From positions 1 through 14,033 of the forward strand of contig CAMNHS010000025.1 of the NCBI GenBank assembly GCA_946539635.1: DNA of 14,033 nucleotides, given 5' to 3'. The position numbers were made by a program, and so were the translations under genes. Positions 6,627 to 13,403 of the stretch are shown in pieces (the stretch's first letter is position 1; each line of letters starts with the position of its first letter). The notes beneath the pieces are model-generated. The model had not been told where the DNA came from. It worked only from the letters and a program-made list of their open reading frames with translations, and did not search any database. Source of the DNA: an uncultured Prevotellaceae bacterium (GTDB taxonomy: Bacteria > Bacteroidota > Bacteroidia > Bacteroidales > Bacteroidaceae).

Positions 6627-7103
6627 AACCTTCCTGAGTATAAAGACCTACGGATGAGAGTGACGGAAGATGGTAAGCATCAGGTGCTTGACATCTTGAG
6701 GCAACGCTTCGTAAACCTCACACCAGAGGAATGGGTGAGGCAACATTTCATTCACTTCCTGATAACAGAGAAAGGATATCCGCAAGGATTGCTTGCCAAC
6801 GAAGTGGAACTGAAAGTGGCTGACAAGAAACTAAGATGTGACTCTGTACTCTTCGACCACAATCGACAACCAAAGGTGGTAATAGAATACAAAGCTGAAA
6901 GCGTTGAGCTGACACCAAAGGTGATAAAGCAGATTACTACATACAATATGCTCCTCAACGTAGATTATCTGATGATTAGCAACGGACTGATGCATCTCTG
7001 TCTGCACTACGAAAAAGATAACGACAAATGGATTTTCCTGGAAGAAATACCCGAGTATAAGTCAATAAACAATAACCATTATAAAACAAAAGACTATGAT
7101 TGA
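6624..7103 (+). CDS. Stand-alone HsdR N-terminal-like nuclease-domain protein
   Basis: A 159-residue protein resembling the small Bacteroidota proteins built only from a type I restriction R-subunit N-terminal domain (HsdR_N_2). The PD-(D/E)xK-type pattern is intact: E62 in EVELKV, D73 in RCDSVLF, then E88 and K90 in VIEYKA, so metal-dependent nuclease activity is plausible. There is no helicase domain and no modification or specificity gene nearby, so this is not a restriction system. TPEEWVRQHFIHFLI near residues 34-48 is characteristic of this group. The start is the TTG at 6624, directly after an in-frame TAA; the next Met is at 6654 but would remove the conserved NLPEY segment. The gene overlaps frr by 8 bases (7096-7103), which ties its expression to ribosome recycling. 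Its real role is unknown. Confidence 0.75.
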   Translation: MNLPEYKDLRMRVTEDGKHQVLDILRQRFVNLTPEEWVRQHFIHFLITEKGYPQGLLANEVELKVADKKLRCDSVLFDHNRQPKVVIEYKAESVELTPKVIKQITTYNMLLNVDYLMISNGLMHLCLHYEKDNDKWIFLEEIPEYKSINNNHYKTKDYD

Positions 7104-7656
7104 CGTAAAAGAAGTTCTCAATGACGCTGAAGAACGAATGGAAATGGCTGCAATGTTCTTAGAAGAGCAGTTGTCACACATTCGTGCTGGTCGTGCCAAT
7201 CTTGCCATTCTAGATGGCATCAAAGTAGATTCTTACGGTATGAAAGTGCCTCTGAATCAAGTAGCAAACCTCAGCACTCCCGATGCTCGTACCATAGCCA
7301 TCAAGCCTTGGGACAAGAAGGCTATCCGAGATATCGAGAAAGCTATCATGGACAGCGATGTCGGCATTACTCCTGACAATAACGGAGAGGTAATTCGCCT
7401 TGCTATTCCACAGCCTACAGAAGAACGTCGTAAGGAACTGATGAAGCAATGTAACAAGATTGCTGAAAAGGCAAAGGTAGAGGTTCGCAATGTGCGTGGT
7501 GATATCAAGGAAAAACTGAAGAAGGGCATCAAAGATGGTCTGTCAGAAGACCTTGAAAAGGATGCTGAGAATGATCTCCAGAAGGTTCATGATAAGTTTA
7601 TCGCTAAGCTCGACAAACTCATTGAGGAGAAGACAAAGGAGATAATGACGGTTTAG
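7096..7656 (+). CDS. frr: Ribosome recycling factor
   Basis: 186 residues, the usual length. With EF-G, RRF splits post-termination ribosomes. Visible signatures are [21 protein letters not shown] near residues 28-48, [21 protein letters not shown], the PLPPLTEERR-equivalent [15 protein letters not shown], and VRNVRGD, which keeps the arginine equivalent to E. coli R132 but has Gly where R133 usually stands. The C-terminal half is the long helix-rich domain I. The ATG at 7096 lies inside the end of the HsdR-N gene, and the TAG stop overlaps the GTG start of rsgA as TAGTG, so this is the centre of a translationally coupled block (HsdR-N, frr, rsgA, mnmA) devoted to ribosomes and tRNA. Confidence 0.97.
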   Translation: MIDVKEVLNDAEERMEMAAMFLEEQLSHIRAGRANLAILDGIKVDSYGMKVPLNQVANLSTPDARTIAIKPWDKKAIRDIEKAIMDSDVGITPDNNGEVIRLAIPQPTEERRKELMKQCNKIAEKAKVEVRNVRGDIKEKLKKGIKDGLSEDLEKDAENDLQKVHDKFIAKLDKLIEEKTKEIMTV

Positions 7657-8606
7657 TGAAGGGATTAGTAATAAAGAATACCGGGTTCTGGTACACAGTA
7701 CTCACTGATGAAGGTGCTACGACTGACTGTAAGGTGAAGGGGAACTTTCGTCTGAAAGGCATTCGTAGCACTAACCCTGTTGCCGTAGGAGACAGAGTGG
7801 TGATAAGTGAGGACAACTGGATTACTGACATAGAAGACCGTAAGAACTATGTCATCCGAAAATCCACTAATCTCTCGAAGCAAAGCAGTATTATTGCTGC
7901 TAATGTTGATCAGGCAATGCTTATTGTCACCATCAACTATCCAGAGACATCTACCACCTTCATAGACCGTTTTCTTGCCTCAGCAGAGGCTTATCGCATT
8001 CCTGTAGTGCTGGTGTTCAACAAGATTGATATGCTGGATGAAGACGAGCAACGCTACCTGAAAATGATGCAGGACCTTTACACTACTGTGGGATATGAAA
8101 GCATTGCCATTTCTGCCACAGAAGGAACAGGAATGGAAGAACTCAAAGCTAAACTGGAGGGGAAGATTACCCTATTCAGCGGACATAGCGGGGTAGGAAA
8201 AAGTACTATCATCAACACCCTCATACCAGGAGTTAATCTGCGAACAGCAGGAATCAGCGATGCACACAATCAGGGCATACACACCACCACCTTCAGTGAG
8301 ATGATTGCCCTACCCCACAACGGCGATGCCACAACAAAGCCCCAACAGCAGTCATACATCATCGACTCACCAGGAATACGAGGTTTCGGAACGTTTGACA
8401 TAGAGAAAGAAGAACTGACAAGTTATTTTAAGGAGATATTCCAATTCTCCAAAGAATGCCGTTTCTCCAACTGTACCCATACCCACGAGCCAGGGTGTGC
8501 TGTACTGAAGGCTGTAGAGGAACATTATATAGCCCTCTCACGATACAACAGTTACCTCTCCATGCTGGAAGACAAAGATGAAGAAAAATACAGAAAAGGA
8601 TATTAA
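7656..8606 (+). CDS. rsgA: Ribosome small subunit maturation GTPase RsgA
   Basis: 316 residues. RsgA is a circularly permuted GTPase that checks and releases late 30S assembly intermediates. An N-terminal OB-like domain (about 1-85) is followed by the permuted GTPase: NKID (G4) at 122-125, GHSGVGKS (G1) at 176-183, HTTTFSEM (switch region) and DSPG (G3) at 237-240. The C-terminal zinc-binding motif is complete: C268, C273, H275 and C281. Between the switch region and G3 there is an extra hydrophilic stretch, [13 protein letters not shown], about 9 residues longer than I expect for the family. The start is the GTG at 7656, overlapping the frr stop (TAGTG); no closer ATG exists and the residues that follow fit the family N-terminus. 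The 3' end overlaps mnmA by 29 bases. Confidence 0.95.
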   Translation: MKGLVIKNTGFWYTVLTDEGATTDCKVKGNFRLKGIRSTNPVAVGDRVVISEDNWITDIEDRKNYVIRKSTNLSKQSSIIAANVDQAMLIVTINYPETSTTFIDRFLASAEAYRIPVVLVFNKIDMLDEDEQRYLKMMQDLYTTVGYESIAISATEGTGMEELKAKLEGKITLFSGHSGVGKSTIINTLIPGVNLRTAGISDAHNQGIHTTTFSEMIALPHNGDATTKPQQQSYIIDSPGIRGFGTFDIEKEELTSYFKEIFQFSKECRFSNCTHTHEPGCAVLKAVEEHYIALSRYNSYLSMLEDKDEEKYRKGY

Positions 8607-9657
8607 GATAGCATTACTTCTCTCAGGAGGAGTCGATTCTGCTGTTGCCCTGCACGTACTATGCGAACAGGGTAACAAGCCCGATTGTTTCTATATCAGA
8701 ATTGCTTCGCAGGAAGATGCCGACCTCGACTGTACAGCAGAGGAGGATATCGAGATGGCAACAGCTCTTTGTCAGAAATATGGTGTTTCGCTGGAGATTA
8801 TTGATTGTCACAAAGAATACTGGGAACAGGTGACGAAATATACTATGGAGAAGGTGAAGGCAGGTCTTACGCCAAATCCTGATGTGATGTGTAACAGGCT
8901 CATAAAATTCGGAGCCTTTGACGAGAAGAAGGGACACGAATACAATATCATTGCTACTGGCCACTATGCCACAACAGAAGTGGATGAGGAAGGTAATAAA
9001 TGGCTCTGTACCTCTCCTGACCCTGTAAAAGATCAGACAGATTTTCTCTGTCAGCTATACCCTTGGCAACTGAAGAAGGCTATCTTCCCAATAGGGCACA
9101 TGAAGAAAGAGGAGGTACGCGAGATTGCAGAACGTGAGCACCTCATCAATGCTAAGAGAAAAGATTCGCAGGGCATCTGTTTCCTTGGAAAGATAAATTA
9201 TAACGACTACGTAAAGAAATATCTTGGTGAAAATCCTGGCCTCGTAATAGATATCGAGACAGGCAAGAAACTTGGTACGCACAAGGGTTTGTGGTTCCAC
9301 ACTATAGGACAGCGACACGGATTAGGCTTTGGTGGTGGTCCTTGGTTTGCAGTAAAGAAAAATATCAAGAAAAACATACTCTTTGTTTCCAAGGGTTATA
9401 ATCCGAAGGAGGCATATAAGCAGGAATTTAAGATTCACGGAATACACTGGCTGACAGCCCCCGTGGATACAAAAGAAATCTGCTTTAAGATACGGCATAC
9501 ATCCGACTATCTTAAAGCAGAGATTAGAGATAATGGTGACGGTACTTTTACCCTTGTCTCAGAGCAACCTGTTCATGGTGTTGCACCAGGACAATTCTGC
9601 GTCATCTACGACATCAACCATCATCGTTGCTATGGTTCGGCTGAGATTACTGTTTAG
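8578..9657 (+). CDS. mnmA: tRNA-specific 2-thiouridylase MnmA
   Basis: 359 residues. MnmA thiolates U34 of the wobble position in tRNAs for Lys, Glu and Gln, giving s2U. The PP-loop SGGVDSAVA is at 16-24, the catalytic cysteine is C105 in [13 protein letters not shown], the D-loop TGHYATT follows, and the second reactive cysteine is C201 in [10 protein letters not shown]. The [20 protein letters not shown] segment marks the central domain and the C-terminal beta-barrel ends at ITV. The sulfur relay partners are not in this window. The ATG at 8578 lies inside rsgA (29-base overlap), with good agreement to family N-termini. The stop overlaps the stop of the leftward DUF4923-like gene by 11 bases. 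Confidence 0.96.
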   Translation: MKKNTEKDIKIALLLSGGVDSAVALHVLCEQGNKPDCFYIRIASQEDADLDCTAEEDIEMATALCQKYGVSLEIIDCHKEYWEQVTKYTMEKVKAGLTPNPDVMCNRLIKFGAFDEKKGHEYNIIATGHYATTEVDEEGNKWLCTSPDPVKDQTDFLCQLYPWQLKKAIFPIGHMKKEEVREIAEREHLINAKRKDSQGICFLGKINYNDYVKKYLGENPGLVIDIETGKKLGTHKGLWFHTIGQRHGLGFGGGPWFAVKKNIKKNILFVSKGYNPKEAYKQEFKIHGIHWLTAPVDTKEICFKIRHTSDYLKAEIRDNGDGTFTLVSEQPVHGVAPGQFCVIYDINHHRCYGSAEITV

Positions 9658-10273
9658 TCAGTCTCACACCAATCTTCATTCCGTCCATCTGCTTCAGGGC
9701 AGCAACCACTGTTGAGAGTTGTGACACCTGAGCACCGATATTCTGCATAAATTCCTTGAACTTTGTAGCATCCATCACAATGACAAGAGAGCCATTATCC
9801 AACTGTGGTGTTACGTTGCAAGGCTTTGTCTTTCCTGCAAAGGTAAGTATCACCTCCTGATTGTTCAAGGTATAGGTACCTTTCTTTAATGCCTTAGAGC
9901 CATATTTTACAGAAAAATTCTTATCCTCACTAAAGGTGATGCTGCTATTTCCTTTCTTTAGCCCAATCTTTGAAAGATAAGACTGCAATTTCTGCTCCAG
10001 ACTCTTTGTAGCAACAGAACTGGCATATTCCTTCAGGCTGCTATTGCTTGTCAGCATTATGGCAGGCTCCTGATATACCCATGTGCCTACAATCTGTTTT
10101 TCGTTTGGAACGAGTTTGGAAGATATTGTAGCGATGGCAGAACTGAGAGCAGAGTTTCCTTTTCCAGAATTAGAAACAGCACTCTTAGCCTTATCCAACA
10201 ATCCACTAAGTTGAGCATTAGCCACCCCACAATTCAATGCAGCTACGGCAAATAGAATAAATAACTTTTTCAT
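9647..10273 (-). CDS. Secreted DUF4923-like protein
   Basis: 208 residues with a clear signal peptide: MKKLF, a hydrophobic core, then VANA as an AxA-type cleavage site at about residue 20. The mature protein is Ser/Lys rich with VGTWVYQEPAI at about 62-72, a lipocalin-like GTW start, followed by repeated strands (ITFSEDKNFSVKYG, KKGTYTLNNQEVILTF, NGSLVIVMDATKF). This resembles the Bacteroidota-restricted DUF4923 family from memory; no function is known. It lacks a lipobox cysteine at the cleavage site, so it is likely periplasmic and not a lipoprotein. The gene is the last in a leftward set after clpC and rsmA; 19 bases, mostly AATT heptads, separate it from rsmA. No promoter of its own was seen. 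Confidence 0.7.
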   Translation of the reverse strand: MKKLFILFAVAALNCGVANAQLSGLLDKAKSAVSNSGKGNSALSSAIATISSKLVPNEKQIVGTWVYQEPAIMLTSNSSLKEYASSVATKSLEQKLQSYLSKIGLKKGNSSITFSEDKNFSVKYGSKALKKGTYTLNNQEVILTFAGKTKPCNVTPQLDNGSLVIVMDATKFKEFMQNIGAQVSQLSTVVAALKQMDGMKIGVRLTKQ

Positions 10274-10292
10274 AATCTTTTTATTTCATTTT

Positions 10293-10314
10293 TCAATTCT
10301 TAATTTTCAATTTA
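10293..10314 (-). repeat. AATT heptad array 3 (rsmA / DUF4923 junction)
   Basis: AATT starts at 10295, 10302 and 10309, every 7 bases, with minus-strand units such as AATTGAA and AATTAAG. The array encodes the last residues of RsmA (KLKIKN) and its TGA stop (10293-10295) and is followed by A-rich sequence to the next ATG at 10273. Same placement as arrays 1 and 2, on the opposite strand. Confidence 0.65.
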
Positions 10315-11084
10315 CCAACGCAGTTCGTTAGTTTCACAAACTCCTCGTGCGTCAGTTGTTCTGGACGTTTTGTCAAGTCGAAATCAGGAATCATCTCCTC
10401 GTTGAAATCAGGTATCAATTGTTTCAGACTTACCCTCAGCATCTTACGTCGCTGATTAAACGTTGCCTTCACTATTTGCTTGAACAATTCCCAGTCACAT
10501 CCTATATCCGTTCTGCTGTTTCTCGTCATACGAATAACAGCCGACTTCACCTTTGGAGGCGGATTGAATACATTCTCGTCAACAGTGAAGAGGTATTCCG
10601 TATCATACCACGCCTGTATCAAGACAGACAATATGCCGTACGTCTTACTCCCTGGTTCTGCTGCTATACGCAACGCCACCTCTCTCTGTATCATTCCTGT
10701 GCAGCATGGGATAAGCTCTTTATTATCGAGCATCTTGAAGAATATCTGCGACGAGATATCGTAAGGATAGTTTCCTGTCAACACGAACTGTCGTCCTCCA
10801 AACACTTCATTAAGATTCATCGTGAGGAAGTCACCACCAATGATGTTCCCATGCAGTTTTGGAAAATGCTCTTCCAGATATTCTACAGACTCTCTGTCTA
10901 TCTCTACGCATTTATAATCACGATTCTTTGGATAGAGATACTGCGTCATCACACCCATTCCCGGACCAATCTCCAACACAGGAATGTCTGGGCACGCATC
11001 AACAGTATCAGCTATTCTGCGAGCTATGCTGAGGTCTGTCAGAAAATGCTGACCAAGATTCTTCTTAGGACGTACAGATTTCAT
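10293..11084 (-). CDS. rsmA: 16S rRNA (adenine1518-N6/adenine1519-N6)-dimethyltransferase
   Basis: 263 residues; also called KsgA. It dimethylates two adjacent adenines in helix 45 of 16S rRNA and acts as a late 30S assembly check. N-terminal NLGQHFL (9-15) is the family hallmark, the SAM-binding LEIGPGMG is at 37-44, the acidic EID is at 61-63, GDFL is at 84-87, and the catalytic GNYPYDISSQ begins at 104 (NLPY in other lineages). NPPPKVKSAVIRM and FNQRRKMLRVSL are also typical. The ATG at 11084 is 11 bases after the clpC stop with a GAG stretch directly before it. The extreme C-terminus KLKIKN is encoded by an AATT heptad array. Co-transcription with clpC is likely. With RsgA, it is the second 30S maturation factor in this window. 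Confidence 0.96.
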   Translation of the reverse strand: MKSVRPKKNLGQHFLTDLSIARRIADTVDACPDIPVLEIGPGMGVMTQYLYPKNRDYKCVEIDRESVEYLEEHFPKLHGNIIGGDFLTMNLNEVFGGRQFVLTGNYPYDISSQIFFKMLDNKELIPCCTGMIQREVALRIAAEPGSKTYGILSVLIQAWYDTEYLFTVDENVFNPPPKVKSAVIRMTRNSRTDIGCDWELFKQIVKATFNQRRKMLRVSLKQLIPDFNEEMIPDFDLTKRPEQLTHEEFVKLTNCVGKLKIKN

Positions 11085-11095
11085 CTCTTGTATTA

Positions 11096-13345
11096 CTATT
11101 CCAAATGAATCTCATGCTGTTCACTCTCATTGAGAATCTTCTGACACACCACATCCTCCACCTGTGTCTGTATAGCACGACGTAGAGGTCTTGCACCATA
11201 TTGTATGTCATACCCCTTCTTGACAATCCTCGACTTATAGTCGTCAGAAATCGTCAAAGTATAGCCAAGATTCTCTATTCTCTTATAAACACTCTTCAGT
11301 TCTATATCAAGAATCTGTCTTACAGCATCCATATCCAACTGCTCAAACATGATAATCTCATCCAAGCGGTTGAGGAATTCTGGTGCGAACTGTTTCTTCA
11401 ATGCCTTTTCGATGATGCCATTGGCAAAGGCCTTTGTGTCTGTTATAGGAGCAAATCCCACACCATTGCCAAAGTCTTTCAGTTGCTTAGTACCGGCATT
11501 AGATGTCATGATGATAATGGTATTTCTAAAATCCACCAAACGACCATTTCCATCTGTCAGTCTTCCCTCGTCCATTACCTGCAGTAGCATATTGAAGACA
11601 TTAGAATTTGCCTTCTCTATCTCGTCAAGCAATACTATGCTGTATGGCTTTCTGCGCACACGTTCTGTCAACTGTCCACCTTCTTCATATCCCACATATC
11701 CTGGAGGTGCTCCAATAAGGCGAGAAGTGTTGAATGACTCAGAATATTCTGACATATCAATACGTATCAGGGCATCCTGACTGCCAAACATCTCCTCTGC
11801 CAGTTTCTTTGCCAGATATGTCTTTCCGACACCTGTTGGACCGAGGAACATAAATACACCTATTGGATGATTAGGGTCATGCAGCCCCACCCTGTTGCGT
11901 TGTATGGCTTTCACCATCTTCTCTATAGCCTTATCCTGCGCCACGATAGAACCTTTTAGTCTGTCTGCCATACTACGAAGGCGAGCGCCCTCACTCTCTG
12001 CAACACGTTGTACAGGAACTCCTGTCATCATTGACACTACATCAGCCACAGCCTCTTGCGATACTTGGTTGCTACCCTTCAAGGCTCCACTCTCTTCCTT
12101 CAGTTTTGCTGCCAACTCTGCCTCCAGGCGGTTGCTCTGGTCACGATAGTTTGCTGCCAACTCAAAGTTCTGGTCTTGAACAGCCTGCAACTTCTTCTCC
12201 CTGATGTCACGAATCTGTTCCTCCAGCTTTGCTACATCAGATTGAGGATTGCTATCAGCAGAAGCCAAGTGCATCTTTGCACCCACCTCATCCATTGCGT
12301 CGATGGCCTTATCAGGGAAAGCACGGTCTGTAACATAGCGTTGTGTCAGTTTGACACATGCTGTCAAGGCGTCGTCAGAATATGTCACCTTATGGTGATC
12401 TTCATAACGATCCTTTATGTTAAAGAGTATCTGGATTGTCTCCTCTGGCGTCGTCTGCTCCACAATGATTTTCTGGAATCTGCGCTCCAAAGCCCCATCC
12501 TTCTCTATCGTCTTGCGATATTCGTCAAGAGTGGTAGCACCAATGCATTGTATAGTGCCACGAGCCAAGGCTGGTTTCAGCATATTCGCTGCATCCATAC
12601 TACCTGAGACATTACCAGCTCCGATGATGGTATGTATCTCATCAATGAAACAGATGATGTCAGGATTTGTCTCCAGTTCCTTGATGAGGTTCTTCAGGCG
12701 CTCCTCAAACTGTCCACGATATTTTGTTCCTGCTACCAATGATGCCATATCAAGAGACACCAAGCGTTTGTTAAAGAGAATTGGCGACACCTTATTGTCT
12801 GCAATCAGCTGTGCCAAGCCCTCAACTATGGAACTCTTTCCCACACCAGGTTCTCCGATGAGAATAGGGTTATTTTTCTTTCGGCGAAGCAGAATCTCCT
12901 GCAGACGCTGTATCTCCTTCTCACGTCCCACTACAGGGTCCATCTTACCTTCTTTGGCAAGCTTTGTGAGGTCTATAGAGAAAGCATCTATAACAGGAGT
13001 CTTTGGAGGAGTATTCCCCTTGTGAGCCGTCGGTTTCTCTGACTCAGTAATGGTATCAGCTCCTTTCGACTGCTGTTTGCCACCCTTACCATCTATAGGG
13101 TCGAGAGTGTCATTATACTCGTCTTCGTCTTCTGAGAGATTCATATTATTCAAAACCTCTGCCACATTGTCATAGTTCATATTATGTTGTTCAAGTATTT
13201 TCCTTGCAAGATTATCCCCTTCGTCATGAAGAATTGCAAGGAGTAAGTGATCTGTATCTATCACGTCCTGACGGGCCATACGGGCCTCCAGCGCTGCTAG
13301 CATCAGCACCCTAGATACATTTTGTGAATAGTTTTTTATCATCAT
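11096..13345 (-). CDS. clpC: ClpC-type AAA+ unfoldase with half N-domain
   Basis: 749 residues. ClpC unfolds proteins and feeds them to ClpP. A single Clp N repeat covers about residues 5-68 (HLLLAIL near 32-38). An acidic, low-complexity linker follows (about 71-118). AAA-1 has Walker A GEPGVGKS at 164-171 and IDEIHT; a UVR-type coiled-coil middle segment follows (LEEQIRDIREKKL... region, about 385-430). AAA-2 has Walker A GPTGVGKT at 502-509 and LDEIEK, and ends with the D2 small domain. Bacteroidota ClpC is usually about 840-850 residues with two N repeats; here the first is missing and the remaining one looks like the second. I take the first of two adjacent ATGs at 13345. A sigma-54-type promoter ends 15 bases upstream. 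The stop is 11 bases before rsmA. Partner clpP is not in the window. Confidence 0.92.
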   Translation of the reverse strand: MMIKNYSQNVSRVLMLAALEARMARQDVIDTDHLLLAILHDEGDNLARKILEQHNMNYDNVAEVLNNMNLSEDEDEYNDTLDPIDGKGGKQQSKGADTITESEKPTAHKGNTPPKTPVIDAFSIDLTKLAKEGKMDPVVGREKEIQRLQEILLRRKKNNPILIGEPGVGKSSIVEGLAQLIADNKVSPILFNKRLVSLDMASLVAGTKYRGQFEERLKNLIKELETNPDIICFIDEIHTIIGAGNVSGSMDAANMLKPALARGTIQCIGATTLDEYRKTIEKDGALERRFQKIIVEQTTPEETIQILFNIKDRYEDHHKVTYSDDALTACVKLTQRYVTDRAFPDKAIDAMDEVGAKMHLASADSNPQSDVAKLEEQIRDIREKKLQAVQDQNFELAANYRDQSNRLEAELAAKLKEESGALKGSNQVSQEAVADVVSMMTGVPVQRVAESEGARLRSMADRLKGSIVAQDKAIEKMVKAIQRNRVGLHDPNHPIGVFMFLGPTGVGKTYLAKKLAEEMFGSQDALIRIDMSEYSESFNTSRLIGAPPGYVGYEEGGQLTERVRRKPYSIVLLDEIEKANSNVFNMLLQVMDEGRLTDGNGRLVDFRNTIIIMTSNAGTKQLKDFGNGVGFAPITDTKAFANGIIEKALKKQFAPEFLNRLDEIIMFEQLDMDAVRQILDIELKSVYKRIENLGYTLTISDDYKSRIVKKGYDIQYGARPLRRAIQTQVEDVVCQKILNESEQHEIHLE

Positions 13346-13360
13346 ATATAATAACGTATG

Positions 13361-13377
13361 AGCAATAATTGTGCCAA
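13361..13377 (-). promoter_or_regulatory. Sigma-54 (RpoN) -24/-12 promoter of clpC
   Basis: The minus strand reads TTGGCACAATTATTGCT, matching the RpoN pattern TTGGCAC-N5-TTGCW with every fixed base present. The GC of the -12 element is at 13363-13362, so transcription should start near 13350, giving a leader of about 5 bases before the ATG at 13345. No TAnnTTTG housekeeping box was found between the GH3 gene and clpC. The needed RpoN and enhancer-binding protein are outside the window. Confidence 0.65.
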
Positions 13378-13403
13378 CATATCTTAATATTTTTATCTAT
13401 GAC

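Noticed and set aside
6624..7103. A type I restriction-modification system suggested by the HsdR-N-like protein
   Set aside because: No methyltransferase, specificity subunit or helicase is nearby; the surrounding genes are for ribosome and tRNA functions.
10347..11108. A 253-codon open frame on the plus strand, opposite rsmA
   Set aside because: It lies wholly antisense to a clear rsmA, its translation is rich in Cys, His, Tyr and Arg without any recognisable motif, and it has no promoter. It is a shadow of the coding strand.
12056..13025. Open frames of 183 and 202 codons on the plus strand opposite clpC
   Set aside because: They are antisense to the conserved AAA-1 and linker regions of ClpC, show no domain pattern and no start signals, and overlap each other in different frames.
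13381..13403. Possible terminator after the GH3 beta-glucosidase gene
   Set aside because: The AT-rich stretch contains direct TATCT repeats but no stable inverted repeat, so a terminator cannot be supported.
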